This document shows positions 53,095-62,766 of a stretch of 64,000 nt of DNA, piece by piece. Where the stretch lies: assembly GCA_963790575.1 (NCBI GenBank), contig CAWBPD010000001.1:248001-312000 (forward strand). Reading direction: 5' to 3'. How positions within the stretch are numbered: the stretch's first letter is position 1; each line of letters starts with the position of its first letter. The DNA comes from CAVTSA01 sp963790575 (lineage in GTDB: Bacteria; Chloroflexota; Dormibacteria; Dormibacterales; Dormibacteraceae). A program made the position numbers and the translations under genes. A model generated the notes under the pieces. It saw only the letters and a program-made list of their open reading frames with translations. It ran no database searches and was not told where the DNA came from.

Positions 53095-54306
53095 ATGGTC
53101 CCTGGTTCGGTGTGCCGCGTGGCGGTGCTGTCGTTACACACCTCTCCCGCCACAGCACCCGGACGAGGTGCGAGCGGCGGGCTCAACGTCTACGTGCGCG
53201 AACTGACCCGCGCCCTGCGGGCGGAGGGAGTCGTGTGTGACGTCCTGGTGCGGGCGCCCGCCGGCAGTACCGCCGGCGCGCAGCCCGCTGCCGGTGGCGG
53301 TCTGCTGATCCCGGTCCCGGCGGGCCCGGACCGCGACCTCACCCCGCTCGAGGAGCGGGACCTGGTGGAGGAACTGAAGGCCGGCGCCGCCACCGACCGC
53401 GCTGACGATCGGGCCATCGCTACGACGTCGTCTGGTCCCACCACTGGATGTCGGGGCTGGTCGGTCTAGCTCTGTCCGGTCGGCTCGGCGTCCCCCTGGT
53501 GCACACGGCGCACACCTGGGCCGCCCAGAAGAACCAGTCCCTGGCGCCGGGCGCGGAGCCCGAACCGGCGTGGAGGGAGCGGGCGGAGGCGGCGGTGGTG
53601 CGCGGCGCGGACCGGATCCTGGTCGCGACTGCCGCCCGAGCGGAACCTGCTCGACGCCCTCTACGGCGCCGGCTCTCGCTGCGCGGTCGTGGTCCCCGGC
53701 GTCGATGCGGACGTGTTCACGCCGGGCGACGGCCACCGTGCCGAGCCGCCGTCGTTTCTGGTCGCCGGCCGGCTGGAGCGCCTGAAGGGAGTGGAGAGCG
53801 CACTGGTGGCTCTGGCCGGGCTCTCGCATGCGACGGCACGGCTGGCGGTGGTCGGCGACGACGGCGGGGAGCGAGGGGAGCGAGAACGGCTCCGGGAGGT
53901 CGCTCGTCGGCTGGGCATCGCCGATCGCGTGGACTTTCTGGGATCGCTTGATCGCGATGCCCTGGTCCGGCTCTACCGGCTCGCCACCGCCTGTCTGCTG
54001 CCCTCGTACAGCGAGACGTTCGGGCTGGTCGCGCTGGAGGCACTGGCCTGCGAGACGCCGCTGGTCACGACGCGTGCCGCCGGGGTCGCCTCCATCCTCC
54101 AGGACGGTGTGAGCGCGCTGCTGGTGGAGCGGGACGGCTTCGGGCAGGCGATGGAGCGGCTGCTCGACGACCCCGAGACGGCGCGACGGCTGGGCGCCGG
54201 GGGCCGGGCGGTCGCCCTCCGGCACACCTGGCGGGACACCGCGCGACAGTGGCTGGACGCGGTGGCGGTGGCAGGATCTCGGGAACCCGCCGCCCTCCGC
54301 CGCTGA
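53095..54306 (+). pseudogene. Frameshifted GT4 glycosyltransferase (MshA-like)
   Basis: Three consecutive frames together make one GT-B enzyme of about 400 residues. The first (53095-53415) has VAVLSLHTSPATAPG and SGGLNVYVRELTRAL, the MshA/sucrose-synthase-like donor loop. After a slip near 53415, YDVVWSHHWMSGLVGLAL continues to 53637. A base gained in a CCC run then moves to the third frame, ERNLLDALYGAGSRC, and on through VAGRLERLKGVESALVALAG and CLLPSYSETFGLVALEALAC (the NDP-sugar Glu motif) to 54306. Two single-base changes could be sequence errors or real decay. Function would be transfer of a sugar from an NDP donor. Confidence 0.8.
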
Positions 54307-54329
54307 AGACGCCTGCTTTCGGGTCGGGG

Positions 54330-54368
54330 TTGACATCCGCCCCATGGTCAGGTTATATTGACCGTCAA
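54330..54368 (+). promoter_or_regulatory. Strong promoter with overlapping operator, leaderless start
   Basis: TTGACA (54330-54335), a 17-base spacer and TTATAT (54353-54358) form a near-consensus sigma-70 promoter. The palindrome TTGAC-C-GTCAA (54358-54368) covers the start region, and the GTG start codon follows at 54371. Transcription would begin only a few bases before the start codon. The palindrome is a good candidate for the ArsR-type repressor encoded next. Confidence 0.8.
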
Positions 54369-54370
54369 CG

Positions 54371-55174
54371 GTGACTGACGTATCGCGAATGCTGGACGCG
54401 GTGGGGGACCCTGTCCGTCGCCGGATCGTGGATCGGCTGGCGGAGGGGCCGCTCGCCGTGGGGCAGATCGCCGAGCGGATGCCGGTGGGGCGGCCCGCGA
54501 TCTCGATGCATCTGCGGCTCCTGCTGGCGGCCGGGGTGGTCACCGCCCGGCGGTCGGGGAACCGGAGGCTCTACCGGCTCAACCCGGACGCGATGCGGGA
54601 GTTGCAGGAGCACTTCGAGTGGTACTGGCAACAGGCGATGGCGGCGTTCAAGGATGCCGCCGAGGAGGAGGGAAGCAAATTGACCGGACTGGACCAGGAA
54701 CAGGAGGTCAAGACCACGAACACGGTGACCGTGAAGGCCCCGCTCGCGGTGGCGTTTCGAGTCTTCGTCGGGCTCCGCTGGTGGCCGGTCAAGACCCACC
54801 ATCTCGCCGAACCGGCTGGCGACGAGGCGGTGCTGGAGCCGTTCGTGGGCGGCCGCTGGTACGAGCGCGGCGCCGGCGGGTGGGAGCAGGACTGGGGCAC
54901 GGTCCTGGCCTGGGAGCCCCCGCATCGCGTCCTGCTCAGCTGGCAGGTGAGCGCCGACTGGACCTACGAGCCCGACCCCACGCGGGCGTCCGAGATCGAG
55001 GTGCGGTTCACCCCGACCGGGCCTGACGAGACGCTGGTCGAGTATTCCCACCGGCATCTCGAGCGGTACGGGGATGCGGCGGAGCGGATGCGGCGGGGGG
55101 TGAGCGCACCGGGTGGTGCCGCCGGCTCCCTCGCGGCGTACGCGGATGCGATGGCGGCATCAGACCAGTCCTGA
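54371..55174 (+). CDS. ArsR-type helix-turn-helix fused to SRPBCC (AHSA1-like) domain
   Basis: A 267-residue two-domain protein. Residues 1-95 are an ArsR winged helix (MLDAVGDPVRRRIVDRLAEG, then PAISMHLRLLLAAGVVTARR), without obvious metal-binding cysteines. Residues 110-260 are an SRPBCC/AHSA1 ligand-binding barrel (VTVKAPLAVAFRVFVGLRWW, GGRWYERGAGGWEQDWGTVL, DETLVEYSHRHLERYGDAAE). Usually the two domains are encoded by neighbouring genes; here they are one protein, so the barrel may sense a hydrophobic ligand for the repressor. It is followed by a broken VOC gene, the usual operon partner. Confidence 0.87.
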   Translation: MTDVSRMLDAVGDPVRRRIVDRLAEGPLAVGQIAERMPVGRPAISMHLRLLLAAGVVTARRSGNRRLYRLNPDAMRELQEHFEWYWQQAMAAFKDAAEEEGSKLTGLDQEQEVKTTNTVTVKAPLAVAFRVFVGLRWWPVKTHHLAEPAGDEAVLEPFVGGRWYERGAGGWEQDWGTVLAWEPPHRVLLSWQVSADWTYEPDPTRASEIEVRFTPTGPDETLVEYSHRHLERYGDAAERMRRGVSAPGGAAGSLAAYADAMAASDQS

Positions 55175-55482
55175 GTCGAAGGAGACACTCATGTTCACCG
55201 AGTCGATGCTCAACCTCTACTCGCAGGACCTGCCGCGAGCGGTGGGCTTCTACCGCGACCAGATCGGGTTCCAGCCGACCTTTCCAGGTTAGCGTCCCGA
55301 GGAGTGGTGTATGAGAGACAATCCGCCGTCGTCGTAGTCCCGGGGAGGGGGGTCCGGGGGGAGGGGTTGGAAAACCAGTGCGTTGTGGATAACGACCTCG
55401 GTCCCGGCGACGCCCCCCGGCAGACGACGACGGCCACCGTGTCATCCTTCGGAGATCTCACCCAACCGGAGGAGGAACAACG

Positions 55483-56691
55483 ATGGCCAACACCAGTATG
55501 GACACCGTCAGCGTCGTGCGCGAGATGATCGAGCGCGCCCACCCCGACCAGCTCAGGGCCATGGTCAAGGTGATGGCGGAAAAGCTGATGGGCGCCGAAG
55601 CGGACGCGATCTGTGGCGCGCCCTACGGCGAGTGCAGCCCAGAGCGGGTCAACCAGCGCAACGGGTATCGCACCCGGGAGTGGGACACACGCGCCGGGAG
55701 CATCGAGCTGGCGATCCCCAAGCTGCGCCACGACAGCTACTACCCGGCCTGGCTGCTGGAGTCGCGCCGACGGGCGGAGCGAGCCATGGTGGCGGTGGTC
55801 GCCGAGGCCTACCTGCTGGGGGTGAGCACGCGCCGGGTTGAGGGCCTGGTGCAGGCGATGGGGATCAACGGGATCTCGCGCTCGCAGGTCTCCGAGCTGG
55901 CCAAGAGCCTGGACCAGACGGTGTCCGAGTTCCGCAACCGGCCGCTGGATAGCGAGCACTACACCTACCTCTGGGTCGACGCGCTCTACCACCGGGTCCG
56001 CGAGGGAGGTCGGATCGTGAACGCGGCCACCCTGATCGCGGTGGCGGTCAACGCCGATGGCCACCGCGAAGTGGTGGGCCTGGACGTGGTGACGGGCGAG
56101 GACGGGGCGTCCTGGACGAGCTTCCTGCGGGGCCTGGTGGCGCGCGGGCTGAAGGGAGTGCGGCTGGTCATCTCGGACAGCCACGAGGGCCTCAAGCAGG
56201 CGATCGCCGGGGTGCTGGTGGGAGCCGGCTGGCAGCGCTGTCGAGTGCACTTCATCCGAAATGTCATGGTGCGGGTGCCGAAGTCGCAGCAACCGATGGT
56301 GGCGACGCTGATCCGCTCCATCTTCAGCCAGCCCGACCGGCAGACGGCGTGGGAGCAGCAGGCGCGCGTGGTCGAGCAGCTGATGCGGCCGGCGCCCCAG
56401 GCGGCGGAGATGGTGGCGGACGCGGCCGAGGACATTCTGGCCTATGCCGACTTTCCCAAGGAACACTGGCGTCAGATCTGGTCCAACAACCCGCAGGAGC
56501 GCCTGAACCGGGAGGTTCGCCGCCGCACCGACGTGGTCGGGATCTTCCCCAATCGGTCAGCCATCACCCGTCTGGTGGGGGCGATGCTGGCGGAGCAGAA
56601 CGACGAGTGGGCGGTGGCGCGTCGCTACCTGAGCGTGGAATCGCTCAGCCTGGCGCAGCAGACCTCAGAGGTGCTGGAGGCTGCCGGGTGA
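55483..56691 (+). CDS. IS256-family (Mutator) transposase
   Basis: A 402-residue DDE transposase. The catalytic residues are seen as YLWVDALYHRV (Asp near 166), LVISDSHEGL (Asp near 231) and NPQERLNREVRRRT (Glu near 339), with the family C-x2-H signature as RCRVHFIRN. The N-terminal third (ERAHPDQLRAMVKVMAEKLM ...NGYRTREWDTRAG) is the DNA-binding part. GGAGGAG precedes ATG 55483. Full length with no disruption, so it is probably active. The stop overlaps the ATG of the next ORF. Confidence 0.95.
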   Translation: MANTSMDTVSVVREMIERAHPDQLRAMVKVMAEKLMGAEADAICGAPYGECSPERVNQRNGYRTREWDTRAGSIELAIPKLRHDSYYPAWLLESRRRAERAMVAVVAEAYLLGVSTRRVEGLVQAMGINGISRSQVSELAKSLDQTVSEFRNRPLDSEHYTYLWVDALYHRVREGGRIVNAATLIAVAVNADGHREVVGLDVVTGEDGASWTSFLRGLVARGLKGVRLVISDSHEGLKQAIAGVLVGAGWQRCRVHFIRNVMVRVPKSQQPMVATLIRSIFSQPDRQTAWEQQARVVEQLMRPAPQAAEMVADAAEDILAYADFPKEHWRQIWSNNPQERLNREVRRRTDVVGIFPNRSAITRLVGAMLAEQNDEWAVARRYLSVESLSLAQQTSEVLEAAG

Positions 56692-57170
56692 TGAGCCGCG
56701 CGATCTGGCTTCGAGCCGGCGGCGAGGGAGGCCCGAGCCAGGCATCGCCTGCCACATCCTCGTCGCGTTACGACGCCGTTACGACCGAGGCCCTCGAGGA
56801 GGTGGCGCCGGTGACCGGGGTCGCCCCCACACCCCCGTCGCGTTACGACGTCGTTGCGATAGCCTGCCCTCTCTGCCGGCGCCCCTTCACGCCTGTCGGC
56901 CGCCAGAAATACTGCTCCGACGCATGCCGAGTCGCCGCCTACCGCAGACGGCGTCAGACGGCACCGCCGCCGGTCAGCGTCCCCGCCGATCGCCCACGCA
57001 AACCGCTCACCGTCTACGAGTGCGACCTCTGTGGGCAGCGGGCCGTGGGCGAACAGCGCTGCGCCGACTGCTCCACCTTCATGCGCAAGGTTGGCCTGGG
57101 CGGGGTATGCCCTCATTGCGACGAACCTGTCGCCGTCACCGAGCTGCTCGGCCAGGAGGGGCAGTCATGA
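56691..57170 (+). CDS. Zinc-finger accessory ORF of the insertion element
   Basis: A 159-residue protein whose ATG overlaps the transposase stop (TGATG), so translation is probably coupled. The middle has a treble-clef-type finger (CPLCRRPF ... YCSDACRVAAYRR) and the C-terminus a zinc ribbon pair (CDLCGQ, CADC, then CPHCDEP). A stretch near the start contains two copies of SRYDAVT/SRYDVVA. It lies within the element and ends 120 bases before its right edge, so it moves with it. It may bind the ends or regulate transposition; its role is not known to me. Confidence 0.75.
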   Translation: MSRAIWLRAGGEGGPSQASPATSSSRYDAVTTEALEEVAPVTGVAPTPPSRYDVVAIACPLCRRPFTPVGRQKYCSDACRVAAYRRRRQTAPPPVSVPADRPRKPLTVYECDLCGQRAVGEQRCADCSTFMRKVGLGGVCPHCDEPVAVTELLGQEGQS

Positions 57171-57534
57171 GCTCCGCATCTCGACCGCGACCGGGGCTGC
57201 GGAATCCGGACTCTGATCGAGGAGGTGATCACAGCAGGAGTTGATTGACGCGTGGATGATGCGGCGCGTCGCATACACCACTTGACAAGAGTACCTTCCA
57301 GTTCCCGGCCCAGGGAGACCCGCGCCACGTGGAGCTGCGGCTGGGCTCGTCGCGCCTCGCGCTCAGTGACCACGCCGCCCTCGTCGAGACCGGGCTCCCG
57401 GCTCCCACGCCTGGCCACCCGCATGAACTGGTGATCTGGTGCGACGACGTCGGCGCCGCGGTGGACAAGCTCCGCGAGGCGGGGTCACCGATCGTGATGG
57501 AGCCCTACGACCACGTCGCGGGTCACCGCCGCGC

Positions 57535-58359
57535 CTACGTGTCGGATCCGGACGGCAACTGGGTAGCGCTGGTCGGCGCCTGACGCCGCAGGCGGCGCTG
57601 CCGGCGCGCGATTGGCATCTCTCGCAGAGGCGCGGGCAGGTTGCGCGAGGTCCGGATTGCTGCCTCCAGCACCCGGAAGGCCCGCTGCTCCCGCCGCCGC
57701 CAGGGGAGGCCGTAGGCCTCCCGCAGCCGCTCCGGAAGCAGACCGGCGGTGATGATGACAAGTGGCATCCAGGTCAGATCGGGGAGCAGCCGGAGAGGGG
57801 GGCGGAGGACGGCGGCGGCAAGCTCGCGCGCCCGCTCATCGACGCGGAGCTCGTCACCGTCGACCATGCTCGACCAGTAAGCTGCGAAGTCGTCGTAGGT
57901 CTGGGGCTGGGCGGTTTCGGGAAGTCCGAGGAAGGCGCCCATTCGCTTCCACTCGCGGTAATAGGCTTCCCGCTCGGCCGGCGTGAGTGGCCGGAACCAT
58001 CGCTCATACGCCTGCAGGCCTGAGTGGATCAGCGTGGCCTGGACCCAGAGCAGCAGCGCCGGGTCGCCCGCACGGTAGCCAGGACCCTTGATGCCTTGAT
58101 GCGCCTGGTTGATCTGGCGTGCGGCCCGCCGCAGGTCGGCGGGATCCGCGAACGCGAGGCGCAGCATGCGGTCGAGTGTCCGCCAGAGCCGGCGGACGGG
58201 ATGGCGGCGGAAGTCCGAGTGCTCGTCCACGCCTGCCGCGATACCGGGATGGGCCAGCTGAAGGAGCAGCGCCCGACCTCCTGAGAGCAGGATCACCACC
58301 TCCTTGTTGACCAGCCAGAGGACGGAGCCTGGCCCATAGGGCGGCCCGGACGCTGTCAA
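57535..58359 (-). CDS. DUF2236 (MpaB/latex-clearing-like) oxygenase-type protein
   Basis: A 274-residue all-helical haem-oxygenase-like family protein. GPPYGPGSVLWLVNKEVVIL, LLQLAHPGIAAGVDEHSDF (haem-region His), RQINQAHQGIKGPGYRAGDP and a later LLWVQATLIHSGLQAYERW follow the DUF2236 pattern found in rubber oxygenase Lcp and mycophenolic-acid MpaB. TTG at 58359 overlaps the LDH2 stop (TTGA) with GGAGGAGGT six bases upstream, a good case for a TTG start. It is cotranscribed with the dehydrogenase gene. The substrate is unknown. Confidence 0.85.
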   Translation of the reverse strand: MTASGPPYGPGSVLWLVNKEVVILLSGGRALLLQLAHPGIAAGVDEHSDFRRHPVRRLWRTLDRMLRLAFADPADLRRAARQINQAHQGIKGPGYRAGDPALLLWVQATLIHSGLQAYERWFRPLTPAEREAYYREWKRMGAFLGLPETAQPQTYDDFAAYWSSMVDGDELRVDERARELAAAVLRPPLRLLPDLTWMPLVIITAGLLPERLREAYGLPWRRREQRAFRVLEAAIRTSRNLPAPLREMPIARRQRRLRRQAPTSATQLPSGSDT

Positions 58360-59354
58360 GGCCGTACCTCCTCCAGCGGATGGCCAAGCGCCCGCTCCAG
58401 TTCGGCGCGGAGATGGTCCGGTACCTCGATCCCGTCCCGCTCCCGTTGCGCCCGCTCGGCGCGCCGGCGATCGCCCGGCACGCGCGCTCCCAGACGGTGG
58501 AGGTCGTCGACCACGCCCTGCGCGCGGACCCCGAAGCCGCCCGCGACCGCATCCGGATCGATGACCCAGAACGCATGGCCGAAGTTGGTGGGTGCTTGGA
58601 AGCGGTCGCCTACCTGGGGGCCGATGGCGGCGCCGGAGAGGACGGCGGCCAGCATCTCGACCAGGAGCGCGAGCGCGAAACCCTTGTCGCCACCCATCGG
58701 CACCATGGCTCCGCCGAGCGCGGCCGTGGGGTCGGTGGTGGGATGTCCCTCGGCATCCACCGCCCACCCTTCGGGGATCGGTTGCCCGGCCTGCCGCGCC
58801 TCGACCACCCGTCCGCGCGCGACCTGCGAGGTCCCCATGTCGACCACGATGGGTTCGCCCTCGGTCGGAAACGCGGCCGCGATCGGGTTGGTCCCGAGGT
58901 ACCGGGTGGCGGTGCCGGGCGGAGCCATCGCAGGAGGTGTGTTGCTCACGGCGAGCGCGATCAGCCCGCGTACGGCGGCGCGCCGTACGTGAAAGTCGAG
59001 CGCGCCCAGGTGGTTGCTTGCGCGGACCGCCACCAGACCGGTGCCGTAGGAGCGCGCCAGGTCGATGGCGAGGTCGAGCGCCCTGGCCCCGGCCACCTGC
59101 CCCAACCCGTTCCCCGCGTCCAGTCGCCGGACGGCGCCTTCCCCGCGGGCCGTCATCTCGGGCCGCGCGTTGATCCCGCCCGTGTGCAGACGCTCCAGCA
59201 TCATGGGGAGCCGGCTCAGCCCCTGCGAACTCTGCCCTTCGAGCTCGGCGTCGACCAGGGTCTCGGCGGTGAGGGCGGCGTCCCCGGTTGGCACCCCCTC
59301 TCGCTCCAGCGCCTCCTTCAGCCGCGCGCGGAGGTCTGAGGCCGCGATGCGCAT
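58356..59354 (-). CDS. Malate/L-lactate (LDH2-type) dehydrogenase
   Basis: A 332-residue NAD(P)-dependent oxidoreductase of the LDH2/MDH2 family, unrelated in fold to classical lactate dehydrogenases. Landmarks are ELEGQSSQGLSRLPMMLERL, VAVRASNHLGALDFHVRRAA (active-site His region), GTNPIAAAFPTEG and VPMGGDKGFALALLVEMLAA. Such enzymes reduce or oxidise 2-hydroxy/2-keto acids, ureidoglycolate or 2,3-diketogulonate. Its stop overlaps the TTG start of the DUF2236 gene. It would fit the sugar-acid theme of this part of the window. Confidence 0.87.
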   Translation of the reverse strand: MRIAASDLRARLKEALEREGVPTGDAALTAETLVDAELEGQSSQGLSRLPMMLERLHTGGINARPEMTARGEGAVRRLDAGNGLGQVAGARALDLAIDLARSYGTGLVAVRASNHLGALDFHVRRAAVRGLIALAVSNTPPAMAPPGTATRYLGTNPIAAAFPTEGEPIVVDMGTSQVARGRVVEARQAGQPIPEGWAVDAEGHPTTDPTAALGGAMVPMGGDKGFALALLVEMLAAVLSGAAIGPQVGDRFQAPTNFGHAFWVIDPDAVAGGFGVRAQGVVDDLHRLGARVPGDRRRAERAQRERDGIEVPDHLRAELERALGHPLEEVRP

Positions 59355-59392
59355 CAGGCGGAGCCTACCCGTACCCGGCGCGGACGGACCGT

Positions 59393-59908
59393 CTACCAGT
59401 TCCCGCGGTGCACGACCTCCTCCAGCGGCCGGCGCTTGAGACGGTCGGTCGGCCGGAGCGGACGGTCGGCGGGATAGCCGAGCCCGATCAGATACATGGG
59501 GTCCTGGTCCTCGGGGATCCCGAAGATGCGGCGGGTCTCGTCCCGGTCCTCGATCGATGCATGGCCGCTGCCGACGCCGAGTCCGGCCGCGGCGACCATG
59601 ATCGCGTAGGTGGCCTGCCCCAGGTCATAGAGGTCGAGCCGGCCGTCGCGCTCCGACTCCGGATGGGGGACGACGAGGACGATGCCCGCGGCGGCGCCGG
59701 CGAGGTGGCCGGCTCCACGCCAGACGTGGCTCAGCCGCTCCAGCTGGTCGCGGTCGGTGGTGACCACGAAGTCCCAGTGCTGGCGGTTGCCGGCCGAGGG
59801 GGCACGGCGACCGGCGTCCAGGATCCGGTCCAGATCCTCAGGCCGGATCGGCTGGTCGGTGTACGAGCGTACGTTGCGCCGCGCGCGGATAGCGTCCCAG
59901 TAGTCCAT
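59393..59908 (-). CDS. Nitroreductase-family flavoprotein
   Basis: A 171-residue FMN-binding protein: MDYWDAIRARRNVRSYTDQP and RAPSAGNRQHWDFVV bind FMN phosphate, and YAIMVAAAGLGVGSGHASI and LIGLGYPADRPL are the central and C-terminal signatures. ATG 59908 is the conserved start; the upstream extension is not conserved. The family reduces nitro groups, enones or related compounds, or in some cases breaks down flavin. It is divergent from the amidohydrolase at 59967 with a 58-base gap. Confidence 0.88.
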   Translation of the reverse strand: MDYWDAIRARRNVRSYTDQPIRPEDLDRILDAGRRAPSAGNRQHWDFVVTTDRDQLERLSHVWRGAGHLAGAAAGIVLVVPHPESERDGRLDLYDLGQATYAIMVAAAGLGVGSGHASIEDRDETRRIFGIPEDQDPMYLIGLGYPADRPLRPTDRLKRRPLEEVVHRGNW

Positions 59909-59966
59909 GTCACTGCAACCGGCGGCACCGGCGATGACTTCCGTTCGGGGGCTTACCGTGGCCCAT

Positions 59967-60805
59967 ATGGTCCCCATCGACTTTCACGTGCATCCGTCGA
60001 CCGCGGAGTACCTGGAGGGCGCGCTGGGACCCTACCGCGACGCGCTCTGCAACCACTTCCACCTCGATATCCCGGTGCGCACGGTGGAGGAGATGGCGGC
60101 GGACTACGAGGGGATGCAGGCGGTGCTGCTGGCCTGGGACGCCGAGACGGCGACCGGTCGCCCGCGCGTCACCAACGACTGGGTGGCGGACGTGTGTCGC
60201 CGCTACCCCGATCGTTTCTTCCCATTCGCCTCGGTCGACCCTTGGAAGGGGGAGTGGGCGATCCAGGAGGCGCGCCGCGCGGTGCGGGATCTGGGCATGG
60301 TGGGGTTCAAGTTCCAGCAGGCGGCGATGGCCTTCCGACCTTCAGATGAGCGCTTCTTTCCGCTCTGGGAGGAGCTGGAGTCGCTGGGGAAGCCCTGTCT
60401 CTTCCACGTCGGGACCACCGGGCTGGGCGCCGGTACCCCGGGCGGGAGCTCGATCGAGCTCGACTACGTGCGCCCGATCCACCTCGACCGTGTGGCGGCA
60501 CGGTTTCCCCGCCTGACCATCGTCTGCGCGCACCCCGCCTTCCCCTGGCAGGACGAGATGATCGCCATCTGCCAGCACAAGGCGAACGTGTACATGGACC
60601 TGTCGGGCTGGGCGCCGAAGTACTTCCCGCCCCAGCTGGTGCGCGAGGTCCGAGGGCGGCTGCAGGACAAGGCGCTCTTCGGGACCGACTACCCCTTCAT
60701 CCGGGCCGAGCGCTGGCTGCGAGAGTTCGAGGCGTTCGACATGCCGCCCGCGGTGGTGGACAAGGTGCTGCGGGGCAACGCCATGCGGGTATTGGGGCTT
60801 GAGGC

Positions 60806-60809
<4 letters not shown>
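59967..60809 (+). CDS. Amidohydrolase 2-family metal hydrolase/decarboxylase
   Basis: A 280-residue TIM barrel. IDFHVHPS carries the HxH metal motif; KPCLFHVGTTG and LTIVCAHPAFPW the later histidines; and LFGTDYPFI the final Asp. Members include ACMSD-like decarboxylases and lactone hydrolases. ATG 59967 is chosen as the closest start before HxH. Its stop overlaps the GTG of the next amidohydrolase gene, so both are made together. Confidence 0.85.
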
Positions 60810-61681
<872 letters not shown>

Positions 61682-61689
61682 GGTAAGCG

Positions 61690-62643
61690 ATGAGCATTGC
61701 TGACACGCTGCGTGGGCTTGGCCTTCCCGAACAGGACCCAGAGTCGCTTGCGCCCTCCGCGAAGCGATTTCCGGACGGGGCACAGTACCGCGTCGAGATA
61801 CCGAGCACCGAGGGACCGGCCTGCCTGAGCGCGGTGCTGGAGGAGGCCGAGCGCCTCGAGGTTCCGATCCACCGGGTCTCTCAGGGCACCGGCGTCTTCC
61901 TCCAGACCGATGCCGAGCTCGACGAGATGGCGCGGACCGCGGCCGGGGCGCGGAGGGAGGTCAGCCTGTTCGCGCGGCCGGTGGCAGGTTGGGGTCCCTC
62001 AGCGATGGTGGCCGCCCCCGCCGGTGGCGTGCTCGCGGCCAGCGCGCGTGGCCAGGACCAGCTCGTCGCCTGTCTCCAGGACGCGATCCGGGCGGCCGAC
62101 CACGGCTTCCGCTCCGTCCTCATCACCGACATCGGCGTCCTGCGCACGTTCACGGAGCTGAAGCGGACGGGGGTCCTGCCGGCCGACATGCAGGCCAAGA
62201 TCTCGGTCATGCTGCCGGTCGCGAACCCGGCCGCGGCCCAGGTGGTGGTGGGGCTGGGTGGCAGCACGCTCAACCTCCCGACCGACCTCACCCTCCACCA
62301 GATCGCGGCCATCAGGGCGGCAGTCGACGTACCCCTGGACATCTACATCGAGGCCCCTGACAACGTGGGAGGCTTTGTGCGTCACCACGAGATCCCGCGC
62401 CTGATCGAGATCGCCGCGCCCGTGTACCTCAAGTTCGGCCTCCGCAACGCGCCCGACCTCTACCCCTCCGGCACCCACTTGCAGGCGACCGCGGTGGCAC
62501 TGTCGCGCGAGCGGGTACGGCGGGCGCGGCTGGGGTTGGACCTGCTGCAGCGGTCGGGGCGCGAGTACCGGATGTCGGAGATCGGCGCCGAGGGGCTGGC
62601 GGTACCGGTGGTTGGTGCGGCGGTGCGGGCGGGCGCCGGGTGA
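61690..62643 (+). CDS. U32-peptidase-like TIM-barrel protein
   Basis: A 317-residue soluble protein. FPDGAQYRVEIPSTEGP, PIHRVSQGTGVFLQTDAELD, SVLITDIGVLRTFTELKRTG, LNLPTDLTLHQIAAIRAA and APVYLKFGLRNAPDLYPSG run through the whole length and match a family of barrel proteins of unknown function that is often annotated as U32 peptidase. It starts nine bases after the lactonase gene with GAGG upstream and is probably in the same operon. A sugar-related role is inferred from the company only. The typical U32 cysteines are not evident. Confidence 0.7.
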   Translation: MSIADTLRGLGLPEQDPESLAPSAKRFPDGAQYRVEIPSTEGPACLSAVLEEAERLEVPIHRVSQGTGVFLQTDAELDEMARTAAGARREVSLFARPVAGWGPSAMVAAPAGGVLAASARGQDQLVACLQDAIRAADHGFRSVLITDIGVLRTFTELKRTGVLPADMQAKISVMLPVANPAAAQVVVGLGGSTLNLPTDLTLHQIAAIRAAVDVPLDIYIEAPDNVGGFVRHHEIPRLIEIAAPVYLKFGLRNAPDLYPSGTHLQATAVALSRERVRRARLGLDLLQRSGREYRMSEIGAEGLAVPVVGAAVRAGAG

Positions 62644-62654
62644 GGTTGAGGTTG

Positions 62655-62709
62655 CATTGCCGGCATCGCAACCCAACAGGCGCCGGTTAGGGTTGCGTTG
62701 CCGGCATTG
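62655..62709. repeat. Long stem-loop of the TGCCGGC family
   Basis: CATTGCCGGCATCGCAACCC (62655-62674) pairs with 62690-62709 at 17 or 18 of 20 positions around a 15-base loop. The stem is close to that at 25385-25436. It lies just after the U32-like gene and before the nuclease gene, in a terminator-like place. Confidence 0.8.
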
Positions 62710-62766
62710 TTCCCGCTTTGGCCCATTGTCTGTTCGCTGTCCGGATTGTGAGCTTATGGTCGCCGG

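Larger units (their letters stand above)
55288..57292 (+). mobile_element. IS256-like insertion sequence with two ORFs
   Basis: About 2.0 kb. The flanks carry a near-duplicate of the target, ACCTTTCCAG on the left (55278-55287) and ACCTTCCAG on the right (57293-57301), of the 8-9 base size usual for the family. Both ends share an inverted AGTGGTGTATG (55303-55313 and 57272-57282), though at slightly different distances from the edges, so boundaries are uncertain by about five bases. The element carries an IS256-type transposase and a second, overlapping zinc-finger gene. Its insertion in an otherwise intact VOC gene suggests a fairly recent event. Confidence 0.85.
55191..57583 (+). pseudogene. 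VOC/glyoxalase-family gene split by an insertion element
   Basis: ATG 55191, with AAGGAG upstream, begins MFTESMLNLYSQDLPRAVGF, a glyoxalase/bleomycin-resistance fold start, and stops at 55290 after entering the element. The rest resumes at about 57293 as TFQFPAQGDPRHVELRLG and runs to WVALVGA and a stop at 57583. Joined, the two make a normal 130-residue VOC protein. The element at 55288-57292 interrupts it after residue 31. It would have been cotranscribed with the ArsR-SRPBCC gene. Its 3' end overlaps the convergent DUF2236 gene by 49 bases. Confidence 0.88.
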
